Shown: positions 29,569-39,258, counted from the first letter of the stretch. The stretch is DNA of 64,000 nucleotides from Thauera terpenica 58Eu (GCF_000443165.1 NZ_ATJV01000042.1:1-64000); one strand, 5' to 3'. The notes: generated by a model not told the origin, from the letters alone. A program made the numbers and translations.

Positions 29569-30732
29569 TCAGTGTGCCAGGGCTTGCGCCATGCGCCGCA
29601 GCGCCTCGTCCAGGGTCGCGCGCGGACAACCAAAATTGAGCCGCAACCAGCCCGGCGCGCCGAAGAAGCGCCCATCCGACAGCCCGACGCCGGCAGCCTC
29701 GAAGAAGGCAGCCGGGTCTTCGACCTGGCGCTGCGCCATCATCTCGCGGCAATCGATCCAGCTCAGATAGGTGGCCTCTGGCCGCGTCGTCGCCAGCCCG
29801 GGCATGGCGCCCACCGCCGCCATCACGCGCTCGCGGTTGCCACGCAGGTAATCGAGCAAGGCGGCGCGCCACGGCCCGCCATCGCGATAGGCGGCCTCGG
29901 TCGCCACCATGCCCAGCACATTCACCTGCGGAATCAGGCCGCGCATCGCACCCCGGTAGCGGCGGCGCAGCGCCGCATCCGGGATCACCGCGAACGCGCA
30001 GTAGAGCGCCGGGATGTTCCAGGTCTTGGACGGCGCCATCAAGGTGATCGTGCGCCGCGCCACGGCTTCGTCAAGCGCCGCAATCGGTCGGTGCGCGCGC
30101 TCGGCATCCAGCACCAGACCGCAGTGAATCTCGTCGGCGCAGATGAGCAAATCGTGGCGTGCGGCAAAATCCGCCAGCTCACGCAACTCATCGGCGTCGA
30201 ACACACGTCCCACCGGGTTGTGTGGCGAGCACAGCAGCAACAGGCGGCTGCGCGCGTCCACCGCGCGCTCGAGCGCCTCCCAGTCCCACTGCCAGCGCCC
30301 GGCGCGCAACACCAGCTCACAGCGCTGCAGCACGCGCCCGGTGTTGGCCGGGGCGGACAGGAAGGGCGGATACACCGGCGTCGCAGTGACCACCCCATCG
30401 CCCACCTCGCCGGCGATCGCACAGGCGAGGTTGAAGCCGCTCACCACGCCCGGCAACCACACCAGCCAGTCGGGCTCGATGGTCCACGCATGCTCACGCT
30501 GCAGGCCCTCGACCACCGCCTCGACCAGGCTCGGCCAGGCCTCGGTGTAGCCGAACACGCCATGTGCGATGCGGCGCTGCAATGCGTCGATGACGACAGG
30601 CGGCGCGGCGAAGTCCATGTCCGCCACCCACAGCGGCAGCACGTCGCGGCCGGCGTAGCGCCCCCACTTTTCGCTCGGCTGCACGCTGCGGTCGATGATG
30701 TGATCGAAGTCGAAACTATCAGAAACGCTCAT
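29569..30732 (-). CDS. MalY/PatB-type cystathionine beta-lyase / aminotransferase
   Basis: Fold-type I PLP enzyme that cleaves C-S bonds of cystathionine or cysteine conjugates. The 387 residues begin MSVSDSFDFDHIIDRSVQPSEKW, a typical PatB start, with PLWVADMDF, the CSPHNPVGRVF segment, the ADEIHCGLVLD motif and the PLP-lysine region APSKTWNIP. The ATG at 30732 is preferred over one at 30762 by homology of the first residues. It lies convergent with chpA and next to the photolyase gene, with no obvious functional link to either. Confidence 0.9.
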   Translation of the reverse strand: MSVSDSFDFDHIIDRSVQPSEKWGRYAGRDVLPLWVADMDFAAPPVVIDALQRRIAHGVFGYTEAWPSLVEAVVEGLQREHAWTIEPDWLVWLPGVVSGFNLACAIAGEVGDGVVTATPVYPPFLSAPANTGRVLQRCELVLRAGRWQWDWEALERAVDARSRLLLLCSPHNPVGRVFDADELRELADFAARHDLLICADEIHCGLVLDAERAHRPIAALDEAVARRTITLMAPSKTWNIPALYCAFAVIPDAALRRRYRGAMRGLIPQVNVLGMVATEAAYRDGGPWRAALLDYLRGNRERVMAAVGAMPGLATTRPEATYLSWIDCREMMAQRQVEDPAAFFEAAGVGLSDGRFFGAPGWLRLNFGCPRATLDEALRRMAQALAH

Positions 30733-30798
30733 GGTCGGCGGCTCACGGAAGCGGGCCTGCATTGTCGCGCAAACTGGCCCTGCATTCGATGTCCGGCC

Positions 30799-32238
30799 TC
30801 AGCCCTTCAACACCCCGAAGCGCGCCAGCGTACGCTCACGCGCCGCCGCATGGTCGACGACTGGCGCAGGGTAATCGACGCCGATTCTGGTGCGGCACGC
30901 GCTCTGATCGATGCCGCCCATGGTCCACGGCGCATGGATGAACTTGTCCGGCACCCGCGCCAGCTCCGGCACATAGCGCCGGATGAAGCGGCCTTCGGGG
31001 TCGAAGCGGGTGGACTGCGTGACCGGGTTGAAGATGCGAAACCAGGGCTGCGCGTCACACCCGGTGGAGGCCGCCCACTGCCAGCCGCCGTTGTTCGCTG
31101 CGAGATCAAAATCGTTCAGGTGCACGGCAAAATGGCGCTCGCCCAGGCGCCAGTCAATACCCAGGTCCTTGGTGAGGAAGGACGCGACCACCATGCGCAG
31201 GCGGTTGTGCATGTAGCCGGTCTGGTTCAACTGGCGCATGGCGGCATCCACCAGCGGGTAGCCGGTGCGCGCCTCGCACCAGGCCGCAAACAGTGCGGGC
31301 GCCTCGTCCCACTGCAGCGTGTCGTATTCGGGGCGGAAGGCCTGCGTCACCACGCGCGGGTGATGCCACAGGATCTGGTGGTAGAAATCACGCCAGATCA
31401 GTTCGCTGAGCCAGGTGTCGGCACCTTCGCCGCCCTGCTGCTGGGCGTGCGCGGCGAGCTGGCGGATGGACACCGTGCCGAAGCGCAGGTGGGTGGACAG
31501 ATAGCTCACCCCTTTCACCGCCGGGAAATCACGCGCGCGCTTGTAGCGCTCGATGCGATTGGTGAAGTCCTCGAACAGTCGGCGCCCGCCACTCATCCCC
31601 AAGGGCATGTGCAATTCGATCAGGTTCGTGGATTCGAAGCCGATGTCGGCAAGCGCAGGCAGGCTTTCGCCTGCAGGTTTGGGCGCCAGGCGCTGGGCGT
31701 ATGCGGCCACCGGATAGGACTTGAGCTGAAAAGCGTCAACCGCCTTCAACCAGGCATTCCTGTAGGGCGTGAACACGCTGAAGGGCTTGCCGGCCTGGGT
31801 CAGCACCTCGTCGCGCTCGAAGATCACCTGATCCTTGAAGTCCTCGTAGCCGACGCCCTGCGCCGCGAGCTGCTGCGCGACCTGGCTGTCGCGCACGATC
31901 GCGTCCGGCTCATAGTCACGATTGGCGAACACCTTGTCCACGCCCAGCTCAAAGGCCAAACGCGGCACTTCGTCCTGCGCGCGACCATGGCGCACGATGA
32001 GGCCTGCGCCGGCGCCACCGGCCTGCTGCGCCAGGGTGTTGAGCGCAGCATCGAGTTCGGCCAGACTGCCATGAATGAATTCGACCCGACGATCGCGGCG
32101 CGCAGGCAGCGCATCTAGAATGGCGGTATCGAAGACGAACACGCAATGCACGCGCTGGGCAAAACGCAGCGCATGGTAAAGGGCGGCGTGATCGAAGCTG
32201 CGCAAATCACGGCGAAACCAGACCAGAGCGGAAGTCAT
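30799..32238 (-). CDS. phrB: Deoxyribodipyrimidine photolyase
   Basis: Flavoprotein that repairs cyclobutane pyrimidine dimers with blue light. The 479 residues begin MTSALVWFRRDLRSFDHAALY. The FAD-binding domain shows the WLSELIWRDFYHQIL segment, RTGYPLVDAAMRQLNQTGYMHNR and the WQWAASTGCDAQPWFRIFNP block of class I enzymes. An in-frame TTG at 32277 would add 13 residues, but its ribosome binding site is badly spaced. Divergent from yqgE. Confidence 0.95.
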   Translation of the reverse strand: MTSALVWFRRDLRSFDHAALYHALRFAQRVHCVFVFDTAILDALPARRDRRVEFIHGSLAELDAALNTLAQQAGGAGAGLIVRHGRAQDEVPRLAFELGVDKVFANRDYEPDAIVRDSQVAQQLAAQGVGYEDFKDQVIFERDEVLTQAGKPFSVFTPYRNAWLKAVDAFQLKSYPVAAYAQRLAPKPAGESLPALADIGFESTNLIELHMPLGMSGGRRLFEDFTNRIERYKRARDFPAVKGVSYLSTHLRFGTVSIRQLAAHAQQQGGEGADTWLSELIWRDFYHQILWHHPRVVTQAFRPEYDTLQWDEAPALFAAWCEARTGYPLVDAAMRQLNQTGYMHNRLRMVVASFLTKDLGIDWRLGERHFAVHLNDFDLAANNGGWQWAASTGCDAQPWFRIFNPVTQSTRFDPEGRFIRRYVPELARVPDKFIHAPWTMGGIDQSACRTRIGVDYPAPVVDHAAARERTLARFGVLKG

Positions 32239-32386
32239 TGTGTCGTCCACGGCAAACGGCGCGTGATTATGACTCAAGCCTCGTCACACGCTAAGGCGGC
32301 GCGCGCACAAGGAGCGCCGCAGCGGCGGCGACACAGGCCTCACCCAGCCCCCTCAGCGCCCACAAGAGCCTGACAAACCGCGTAAA

Positions 32387-32962
32387 ATGAGCGCCATGGA
32401 AACCTCTACTTCCAACTTCACGCATCACTTCCTGATCGCCATGCCCAGCATGGCCGATCCTCATTTCGCCCGCACACTGACCTACATCGCCGAGCACAAC
32501 GATCAGGGTGCGCTTGGCATCATCGTGAACCGGCCGATCGACATGACCCTTGCGGCGCTGTTCGAACGCATCGATGTGGCGCTCGAAGCCGAAGGCTTCG
32601 AGTCCCAGCCGGTCTATTTCGGCGGCCCGGTGCAGACCGATCGCGGCTTCGTGCTGCACCGTCCGCTGGGTGAGTGGCACTCGACGCTCAAGGTCAATGA
32701 CGAGGTCGGCCTCACCAGCAGCCGCGACGTGCTGCAGGCGATCGCAGCCAGCGGCGAGCCACGCGAGGTGCTGGTCACGCTCGGCTACGCAGGCTGGACC
32801 GCCGGTCAGCTCGAACAGGAGCTGATGGACAACGCCTGGCTGACGGTGCCGGCCGACATGTCCATCGTGTTCGAGCTGCCGCCCGAAGAGCGCCTGGCGG
32901 CCGCACTGCAGACCCTGGGAGTCGACTTCGCCAATCTCAGCGAGGTCGCGGGGCATGCCTGA
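32387..32962 (+). CDS. YqgE/AlgH family protein (UPF0301)
   Basis: Conserved cytoplasmic protein of poorly defined role; in Pseudomonas AlgH was linked to alginate control. The 191 residues show the family start [25 protein letters not shown], the [10 protein letters not shown] segment and [16 protein letters not shown]. Either the ATG at 32387 or the one at 32396 could start it; a TAAAAT box overlaps the first, so if that is the -10 box the message would begin almost at the second. It overlaps ruvX by 8 bases and opens the yqgE-ruvX-pyrR-pyrB-pyrC' cluster. Confidence 0.93.
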   Translation: MSAMETSTSNFTHHFLIAMPSMADPHFARTLTYIAEHNDQGALGIIVNRPIDMTLAALFERIDVALEAEGFESQPVYFGGPVQTDRGFVLHRPLGEWHSTLKVNDEVGLTSSRDVLQAIAASGEPREVLVTLGYAGWTAGQLEQELMDNAWLTVPADMSIVFELPPEERLAAALQTLGVDFANLSEVAGHA

Positions 32963-33455
32963 CGCGGCAGTTGCCGCCTGTCCTGCCCAGCCTTCCCCGC
33001 CTGTGCGCAGCACGCCTCTACCACTGCGCGGCACCCTGCTCGGCTTCGACTTCGGTCTGGCGCGCATCGGCGTCGCCACCGGCGAGCTCGAAACCGGCCA
33101 GGCCAGTGCGCTCACCACGGTGCACGCTGAATCGGACAGCGCGCGCTTCCAGGCCATCGCCGCGCTCATCGCCGAATGGCGGCCGGTGGCACTGGTGGTG
33201 GGCATCCCGACCCATCTCGACGGCAGCGCGCACGCACTCACCGCACGCTGCCGTCGTTTTGCCAATCAGTTGCACGGCCGCTTCGGCCTGCCCGTGCTGC
33301 CGTGCGACGAGCGCCTGAGCTCGGTCGCCGCCGAAGCCGAACTGAGCAGCGCGGGCGTGAAGCACTGGCGCGCACGCAAGCCAGTGCTCGACGCGGTCGC
33401 AGCCCGCCTCATCCTGCAAACCTTTCTGGACGACCTCCGTCATGACCGAACTTGA
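32955..33455 (+). CDS. ruvX: RuvX/YqgF-type nuclease (putative pre-16S rRNA nuclease)
   Basis: RNase H-fold nuclease, linked to 16S rRNA 5' maturation and annotated formerly as a Holliday junction resolvase. The 166 residues have the first acidic strand [16 protein letters not shown], the [11 protein letters not shown] segment, the DERLSS motif and the final acidic residue in [18 protein letters not shown]. An N-terminal tail of about 25 residues rich in Ala and Pro is extra. It overlaps pyrR by 14 bases. Confidence 0.93.
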   Translation: MPDAAVAACPAQPSPPVRSTPLPLRGTLLGFDFGLARIGVATGELETGQASALTTVHAESDSARFQAIAALIAEWRPVALVVGIPTHLDGSAHALTARCRRFANQLHGRFGLPVLPCDERLSSVAAEAELSSAGVKHWRARKPVLDAVAARLILQTFLDDLRHDRT

Positions 33456-33957
33456 TGCCGAAGCGCTGTGCCAACAGCTCGCCGCACAGATGCGCCCGCA
33501 TGTCACGCCCGCCACCGCGCTGGTCGGCATCTACACCGGCGGCCTGTGGCTGGCCGAGCGCCTGCATACCGAGCTCGGCATCACCCAGCCGCTGGGCGCA
33601 ATCGACGTCTCCTTCTACCGCGACGACTACGCCAGCAAGGGCCTGCATGCAAAACCGCAGCGCACCGAGATCACCTTCAACGTCGATGGCGCGCACGTGA
33701 TCCTGGTCGACGACGTGTTGTTCACCGGTCGTACCACGCGCGCCGCCCTCAACGAGTTGTTCGACTTCGGCCGCCCCGGCGTGGTCGAACTGGCGGTGCT
33801 GCTTGACCGCGGCGGCCGCGAGCTCCCGGTCGCCGCGCGCTACTGCGCCCACACCCTGGCCGAGCCGCTGCCGCGCTCGCAGAACCTTGAACTGCAGCGC
33901 GACGAAGACGGCCAGCTGACCTTCCAGCTCACCCAGACCCCCGCGGTCGAGCGCTGA
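33442..33957 (+). CDS. pyrR: Bifunctional PyrR (pyr regulator / uracil phosphoribosyltransferase)
   Basis: Phosphoribosyltransferase-fold protein; in Gram-positives it attenuates pyr mRNA and also makes UMP. The 171 residues show [13 protein letters not shown], the [12 protein letters not shown] loop and the PRPP site [17 protein letters not shown]. Only 16 bases separate it from pyrB. I see no attenuator hairpin in front of pyrR or pyrB, so an RNA-binding role here is unproven. The yqgE-ruvX-pyrR-pyrB-pyrC' order is the one I recall in Pseudomonas. Confidence 0.93.
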   Translation: MTELDAEALCQQLAAQMRPHVTPATALVGIYTGGLWLAERLHTELGITQPLGAIDVSFYRDDYASKGLHAKPQRTEITFNVDGAHVILVDDVLFTGRTTRAALNELFDFGRPGVVELAVLLDRGGRELPVAARYCAHTLAEPLPRSQNLELQRDEDGQLTFQLTQTPAVER

Positions 33958-33973
33958 TTCCGAGGCAAGCCCG

Positions 33974-34933
33974 ATGCGCAACCCCCAGCTCAACAAACAC
34001 GGCGAACTGCAGCACCTGCTCACGCTCGACGGTCTGCCACGCGAAATCGTCACCACCATCCTCGACACCGCCACGCCCTTCGCTGCAGTCGCAGAGCGCG
34101 AAGTCAAGAAGCTGCCCTTGATGCGCGGCAAGAGCGTGTTCAACCTGTTCTTCGAGAACTCCACGCGCACCCGCACCACCTTCGAGATCGCTGCCAAGCG
34201 CCTGTCGGCCGACGTGGTGAACCTGAACATCAACACCAGCTCGGCGGCCAAGGGCGAGAGCCTGCTCGACACCGTCGACAACCTGTGCGCGATGCACGCC
34301 GACATGTTCGTCGTGCGCCACGCGGCAAGCGGCGCCCCGATGCTGATCGCGCAACACCTGCAGCACACCGGGCGCGACGACGTGCGCGTCATCAACGCCG
34401 GCGACGGGCGCCATGCCCACCCCACGCAGGGGCTGCTGGACATGTACACCATCCGCCACTTCAAGCACGACTTCACCAACCTGACCGTGGCCATCGTCGG
34501 CGACGTGCTGCACTCGCGCGTGGCGCGCAGCCAGATCGCCGCGCTGACCACGCTGGGTGTGCCCGAAGTGCGCGTCATCGGCCCGCGCACCCTGCTGCCG
34601 ACCGAAGTGGAAAAGCTCGGCGTGCGCGTCTTTCACGACATGAGCGAAGGACTGAAGGGCGTGGATGTGGTGATGATGCTGCGCCTGCAGAATGAACGCA
34701 TGAACGGCGCCCTGCTGCCCACGCCGCAGGAGTATTACAAGATCTGGGGGCTCACCGCCGACAAGCTCACGCTCGCCAAGCCCGACGCCATCGTCATGCA
34801 CCCGGGGCCGATGAATCGCGGCGTCGAGATCGATTCGGCGGTGGCCGACGGCACCCAGGCGGTGATCCTGCCCCAGGTCACCTTCGGCATCGCCGTGCGC
34901 ATGGCGGTGATGAGCATGCTGGGCAGCCACTGA
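33974..34933 (+). CDS. pyrB: Aspartate carbamoyltransferase catalytic subunit
   Basis: Second step of pyrimidine synthesis: carbamoyl phosphate plus aspartate to carbamoyl aspartate. The 319 residues carry [19 protein letters not shown] (carbamoyl-phosphate site), the [18 protein letters not shown] segment and the late [12 protein letters not shown] loop. No pyrI regulatory gene follows; the neighbouring gene instead encodes a dihydroorotase-like protein without a metal site, as in the class A ATCases of Pseudomonas. Confidence 0.97.
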   Translation: MRNPQLNKHGELQHLLTLDGLPREIVTTILDTATPFAAVAEREVKKLPLMRGKSVFNLFFENSTRTRTTFEIAAKRLSADVVNLNINTSSAAKGESLLDTVDNLCAMHADMFVVRHAASGAPMLIAQHLQHTGRDDVRVINAGDGRHAHPTQGLLDMYTIRHFKHDFTNLTVAIVGDVLHSRVARSQIAALTTLGVPEVRVIGPRTLLPTEVEKLGVRVFHDMSEGLKGVDVVMMLRLQNERMNGALLPTPQEYYKIWGLTADKLTLAKPDAIVMHPGPMNRGVEIDSAVADGTQAVILPQVTFGIAVRMAVMSMLGSH

Positions 34934-34965
34934 GCCGCGCCCAGCACAGGCACAAGGATTCACCC

Positions 34966-36243
34966 ATGAACATCCTCATTTCCAACGGCCGCGTCATCGA
35001 TCCGGCCAGGCGCAGCGACAGCGTACAGAACGTCTATGTGGCCCACGGCAAGATCGTCGCGCTGGGCAGCGCCCCCGACGGCTTTCACGCTGAGCGCACG
35101 ATCGACGCCAGTGGGCTGGTGGTCGCCCCCGGTTTCATCGACCTCGCCGCGCGCCTGCGCGAACCCGGCTTCGAATACCGCGCCACACTCGAGTCCGAGA
35201 TGGAAGCGGCGATGGCCGGCGGCGTCACCAGCCTGGCCATTCCGCCCGACACCGACCCGACGCTGGACGAGCCCGGCCTGGTCGAGATGCTCACCTACCG
35301 CGCCAAGAAGCTCAATCGCGCCCACATCTACCCGGTGGGCGCGCTCACCCTGGGCCTCAAGGGCGAGCGCCTGTCGGAGATGGCCGAACTGGTCGAAGCG
35401 GGCTGCGTGGCCTTCTCCCAGGCCAACGTGCCCATCATCGACAACACCGTGCTGATGCGCGCGCTGCAGTACGCCGCCACCTTCAACTTCCGCGTCTGGC
35501 TGCAGCCCATCGCCCCCTTTCTCGGCCGTGGCGGCAACGCCCACGACGGCGAGATGGCGACGCGCATGGGTCTGGCCGGCATTCCGGTCGCCGCCGAGAC
35601 GATCGCGCTGTACACCTACCTCGAGCTTGCCAAGATCACCGACGCAAGGCTGCACATCACCCGCCTGTCGTCCGCCGCCGGCCTCGCCCTCATCGAGCAG
35701 GCGCGTGCCGATGGCATGGACGTGAGCTGCGACGTGTCGATCAACCATGTACACCTGTCCGACATGGACATCGGCTATTTCAACCCCAACTGCCACCTCA
35801 TCCCGCCCCTGCGCAGCCAGCGCGACCGCGAGGCCCTGAGCCAGGGCCTCGCCGAGGGCCGCATCAACGCCTTGTGTTCGGACCACACGCCGGTGGACGA
35901 CGACGGCAAGCAGGTGCCCTTCTCCGAGGCCGAGCCCGGCGCCACCGGGCTGGAACTGCTGCTGCCACTGACGTTGAAGTGGGCAGAACGCGCCGGCGTG
36001 CCGCTGATGGACGCGCTCGCCCGCATCACCTCGGATCCCGCAAAGATCATCGGCATCACCAAGGCCGGCCACCTGTCGCCGGGCGCGCGCGCCGACATCT
36101 GCGTGTTCGATCCGCATGCGCACGCCATCATCAGCCGCGAAAACCTCAGGAGCCAGGGCAAGAACACACCCTTCCTCGGCCTGGAGCTGCCGGGCAAGGT
36201 GCGCTACACCCTGGTCGAAGGCGAGCTCATGTTCGACCACTGA
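34966..36243 (+). CDS. pyrC': Dihydroorotase-like protein PyrC' (probably inactive)
   Basis: Amidohydrolase-fold protein of 425 residues. In active class I dihydroorotases the first metal motif reads DxHxHLREPG; here the matching segment is GFIDLAARLREPGFEY, so both His are gone. The later His after the fourth strand is also replaced (HITRLSSAAG). Only the SDHTP Asp region near residue 305 is kept. In Pseudomonas such a PyrC' partner is needed to assemble the large ATCase complex; I infer the same here, since it follows pyrB by 32 bases. A catalytic PyrC must be elsewhere in the genome. Confidence 0.9.
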   Translation: MNILISNGRVIDPARRSDSVQNVYVAHGKIVALGSAPDGFHAERTIDASGLVVAPGFIDLAARLREPGFEYRATLESEMEAAMAGGVTSLAIPPDTDPTLDEPGLVEMLTYRAKKLNRAHIYPVGALTLGLKGERLSEMAELVEAGCVAFSQANVPIIDNTVLMRALQYAATFNFRVWLQPIAPFLGRGGNAHDGEMATRMGLAGIPVAAETIALYTYLELAKITDARLHITRLSSAAGLALIEQARADGMDVSCDVSINHVHLSDMDIGYFNPNCHLIPPLRSQRDREALSQGLAEGRINALCSDHTPVDDDGKQVPFSEAEPGATGLELLLPLTLKWAERAGVPLMDALARITSDPAKIIGITKAGHLSPGARADICVFDPHAHAIISRENLRSQGKNTPFLGLELPGKVRYTLVEGELMFDH

Positions 36244-36273
36244 GCGCGCGGCGCAAGCCAGGTCCGCGGGCGC

Positions 36274-36279
36274 TATACT
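36274..36279 (+). promoter_or_regulatory. Candidate -10 box before the Uma2 gene
   Basis: TATACT lies 38 bases before the ATG at 36317, with no convincing -35 box at the right spacing. It suggests that the Uma2 gene is transcribed separately from the pyr cluster. Confidence 0.35.
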
Positions 36280-36316
36280 CGGTGCAGATTGATCCGCCGC
36301 ACACGAGGACAAAGCC

Positions 36317-36913
36317 ATGGGCCTGGCACTACGCGACACCCACTTCCACACCTACGCCGACTACCTGAGCTGGCCGGACGACGTGCGCTACGAGCTCATC
36401 GACGGCATCGCCTTTGCGATGGCGCCGGCGCCGCTGCGCGTTCATCAGGAAATACTTGGCGCAATCTACCGTGAAGTCGCCAACGCGCTCGATGGCAAGC
36501 CCTGCCGCCCCTTCATCGCGCCCTTCGATGTCCGTCTGCCGCACGGCGACGAGGCCGACAGCGCCATCGACACCGTCGTGCAGCCCGATCTGGTGGTGGT
36601 CTGCGATCGCAGCAAACTCGACGAGCGTGGCTGCCGCGGCGCGCCGGACTGGGTGGTCGAGATCCTGTCGCCGTCGACCGCCGGCCACGACCTGATCATC
36701 AAGCGCCGGCTCTACGAGCGCGTGGGCGTGCGCGAGTACTGGCTGGTGCACCCGGTCGACCGCGTGGTCACGGTGTACCGCCTGCACCACGACCGTTCGC
36801 AGCCGAGCGGATTCGGCGCCCCCGACATCTACGAGCTCAAGGAAACCCTCGCCGTCGGCATCCTGCCCGAAGTCGTCATCGACTGGGAGCGCGCGCTGCA
36901 AAACGTCGGCTGA
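36317..36913 (+). CDS. Uma2-family (DUF820) restriction-endonuclease-fold protein
   Basis: Stand-alone protein of the PD-(D/E)xK-like Uma2 family, abundant in cyanobacteria and present as scattered single genes elsewhere. The 198 residues show VRYELIDGIAFAMAPAPLRVHQ at the N-terminus, VVQPDLVVVC with the catalytic Asp near residue 95, the WVVEILSPSTAGHD segment with the Glu, the Lys in IIKRRLYERVGVREYWLVHP, and an Ile/Val-rich end. All expected active-site residues are present. Its biological role is unknown. Confidence 0.88.
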   Translation: MGLALRDTHFHTYADYLSWPDDVRYELIDGIAFAMAPAPLRVHQEILGAIYREVANALDGKPCRPFIAPFDVRLPHGDEADSAIDTVVQPDLVVVCDRSKLDERGCRGAPDWVVEILSPSTAGHDLIIKRRLYERVGVREYWLVHPVDRVVTVYRLHHDRSQPSGFGAPDIYELKETLAVGILPEVVIDWERALQNVG

Positions 36914-36926
36914 GACGCGGCCGGAC

Positions 36927-37508
36927 TCAGGCCCCGAACAGCAGCGGCGCGAAGTTGTTGCGCACCCCACCCAGCACCATCAGCACGATCTGCAGCACCA
37001 GCAACAACACCAGCGGCGACAGGTCCACATTGGCGATGCTGGGCACGATGCGACGGAAAGGCCGCAGGAAGGGCGCGGCCAGCGCATGCAACAAGGGCGC
37101 CAGCGGCGCCTGCGGGCCGAACCACGACAGCACCGCCGAGCCCAGCACCACCGCGATCACCAGATACACGATCATCCGCATCAGCTCGATCAGGCCCACG
37201 CCCCACAGGCCGACCAGCACCGCACCGACATTACCGCTGAACACCGCGCCGTGCAGGCTGAGCTCGATTGCCACCATCAGCACCTGCACCACCCAGGCTG
37301 GCAGCAAGCTGGCCATGTCGAGGCCGAACACACCCGGCACAAAACGACGCAGCGGGCGCACCAACCAGTCGGTGGTGGTGACGACGAACTGGCCGATCTG
37401 GTTGCGAAAAGAAATGCGCTGCCACTGCATGTAGAAACGCGCCAGCAGCATCAGGGTGAGGAAGCCGCCCGCGGCATTGACGAGCAGCAGCAAGATATTG
37501 GTCAGCAT
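36927..37508 (-). CDS. YggT family membrane protein
   Basis: Small integral membrane protein of two YggT repeats. The 193 residues have four to six hydrophobic segments and two copies of a pattern where a helix is followed by RP.RR..P (WLVRPLRRFVPG near residue 49 and PFLRPFRRIVPS near 147). It lies 5 bases after proC and is grouped with proC and yggS, a conserved bacterial neighbourhood next to pilT. Function unknown, possibly in ion homeostasis or cell-division-linked membrane organisation. Confidence 0.92.
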   Translation of the reverse strand: MLTNILLLLVNAAGGFLTLMLLARFYMQWQRISFRNQIGQFVVTTTDWLVRPLRRFVPGVFGLDMASLLPAWVVQVLMVAIELSLHGAVFSGNVGAVLVGLWGVGLIELMRMIVYLVIAVVLGSAVLSWFGPQAPLAPLLHALAAPFLRPFRRIVPSIANVDLSPLVLLLVLQIVLMVLGGVRNNFAPLLFGA

Positions 37509-37513
37509 CGCAT

Positions 37514-38338
37514 TCAGTCCTTGCCCAGTTCAGCGCCGAGTTCACGCCCGCGCGCGGCCGCGGCCATCACCGCCGTGACCAGGGTGTCGTGCCAGCCTGC
37601 AGTCGCCAGGCTGGCGAGCGCGGCTTCGGTGGTGCCACCGGGCGAGGTGACCTTCTGGCGCAGCAGCGCGGGTGAGTCCTCCGCGCCGGCCGCCAGTCTG
37701 GCCGCACCCAACACGGTGTCGAGCGCGAGCTTGCGCGCATCGGCCGCCTCAAAGCCGAGCTTGCGCCCGGCCGCCTCCAGCGCCTCGATGAAGTGGAACA
37801 CATAGGCCGGGCCGCTACCCGAAATCGCCGTCACCGCATCCATCTGCTCTTCGCTGCTCGCCCACACCGTGCTGCCGACCGCCGCCATGACGCGCGCCGC
37901 GAGCGCCCGCCCGGCCTCATCCACGCTCGGGTCGGCATACAGACCACTCACCCCGGCGCCGATCAGTGCCGGGGTGTTGGGCATGCAGCGCACCAGCCGG
38001 GCGTAGGGCTGCGCAGGCGTGCCCAGCCAGCGCGCGAGATCGCACAGACGCAGACCGGCGGCGATGCTGATGACAAGCTGTGCATCCAGCCTGCCGGCGA
38101 GCGGGGCCAGCGCCGCACGCATCTGTTGCGGCTTCACCGCCAGCACCAGCACATCGCACGCCAGCGCCGCGGCATCCGCCGCCTCCACCGCGCGCACGCC
38201 GAAACGTTCACCCAGTTGCGTGCGCAGCGCCGCACCCAGCTCGATGACCTGCACCGCCGCGGGCGCAAAGCCGCGCTCGATCAGGCCACCGATAAGGGCC
38301 GCCGCCATGTTGCCGCCGCCCAGGAAAGTGATCTTCAT
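37514..38338 (-). CDS. proC: Pyrroline-5-carboxylate reductase
   Basis: Last step of proline synthesis, NAD(P)H-dependent. The start at 38338 gives MKITFLGGGNMAAALIGGL with the Rossmann glycine motif. The 274 residues include VRCMPNTPALIGAG, the AISGSGPAYVFHFIEAL signature and LRQKVTSPGGTTEAAL near the C-terminus. A longer upstream frame is not ProC-like. It lies between yggS and yggT on the same strand. Confidence 0.97.
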   Translation of the reverse strand: MKITFLGGGNMAAALIGGLIERGFAPAAVQVIELGAALRTQLGERFGVRAVEAADAAALACDVLVLAVKPQQMRAALAPLAGRLDAQLVISIAAGLRLCDLARWLGTPAQPYARLVRCMPNTPALIGAGVSGLYADPSVDEAGRALAARVMAAVGSTVWASSEEQMDAVTAISGSGPAYVFHFIEALEAAGRKLGFEAADARKLALDTVLGAARLAAGAEDSPALLRQKVTSPGGTTEAALASLATAGWHDTLVTAVMAAAARGRELGAELGKD

Positions 38339-38417
38339 GCCAGTATTCTCGTGTGTGAATGTTGAGGAGCCGCGACGCTGCTGGGCCATCGCGACAGCGC
38401 AGCGTCCCTGGCGTACT

Positions 38418-39167
38418 TCATTTTTCGGTTGCAGCCTGGCGGTTGCGATCACCAAAGATGGCGCTGCCCACGCGCACGATGGTCGCCCCTTCCGCCACCG
38501 CCAGCTCGATGTCCTGCGACATCCCCATCGACAAGGTGTCGAGCGCCAGCCCGTCCGCCACCAGCCCCGCCTGCAGCTCACGCAGCAAGGCAAAGCGCGC
38601 GCGCAGCACGGCGGCATCAGCGCTCGGCTCGGGGATGCACATCAGCCCGCGCAGCTGCAGCCGCGGCAGGGCCGCCACCGCGTGCGCCAGCGCGCCCAGC
38701 TGCTCCGGCGCCACCCCGCTCTTGCTGTCTTCCGCGCTGACATTGACCTGAATGCACAGCTTGAGCGGCGCCAGGTGCGCCGCGCGCTGCTCGGCCAGGC
38801 GCTCGGCGATCTTCAGGCGGTCGATGCTGTGCACCCAGTCGAAGGTATTGGCCACGCGCCGTGTCTTGTTGCTCTGCAAGGGGCCGATGAAGTGCCACTC
38901 CAGCCCCGGCGCGGCCGGCTCTCGTTCGTCCGCCCCCAGCTCTGCCAGCCTCATTGCGCGCAAGGCCTCGACCTTGTCCGCCCCTTCCTGCACGTAGTTC
39001 TCGCCAAAGGCGCGCTGCCCGGCAGCCACGGCCTCACGCACCGCATCCGGCCCCCAGGTCTTGCTCACCGCGAGCAGGCTCACTGCGGCCGGATCCCGTC
39101 CTGCAGCCCTTGCCGCAGCGGCAATTCGCTGCTCTACCACGCGCAGCCGATCCGCGATTGTCGTCAT
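38418..39167 (-). CDS. PLP homeostasis protein YggS/PROSC
   Basis: Cytoplasmic PLP-binding protein, without known catalytic activity, that balances vitamin B6 pools. The 249 residues form the alanine-racemase-type barrel: the PLP Lys in LLAVSKTWGPDAV near residue 36, FGENYVQEGADK, WHFIGPLQSNKTR and LSMGMSQDIELAVAEGATIVRVG. Divergent from pilT with a shared 91-base control region. Confidence 0.96.
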   Translation of the reverse strand: MTTIADRLRVVEQRIAAAARAAGRDPAAVSLLAVSKTWGPDAVREAVAAGQRAFGENYVQEGADKVEALRAMRLAELGADEREPAAPGLEWHFIGPLQSNKTRRVANTFDWVHSIDRLKIAERLAEQRAAHLAPLKLCIQVNVSAEDSKSGVAPEQLGALAHAVAALPRLQLRGLMCIPEPSADAAVLRARFALLRELQAGLVADGLALDTLSMGMSQDIELAVAEGATIVRVGSAIFGDRNRQAATEK

Positions 39168-39204
39168 GTATGTGGTCTATTCCTTCAGGCTAAAGCCACG
39201 AAAA

Positions 39205-39211
39205 GTATAAC
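39205..39211. promoter_or_regulatory. Divergent -10 elements between yggS and pilT
   Basis: AGTATAAC can be read as TATAAC toward pilT and as TATACT toward yggS. The -35 regions are weak in both directions (CTTCAG for pilT at a 17-base spacing). It is the only AT-rich spot in the 91-base gap. Confidence 0.35.
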
Positions 39212-39258
39212 ATTCAGCATTGATCGGTCCTTCTGGACCCTGCCGCTGGAGGAATACG

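Noticed and set aside
34960-36351. Minus-strand open frame of 463 codons opposite pyrC'
   Set aside because: Mirror frame of a well-supported gene; no domain and no ribosome binding site.
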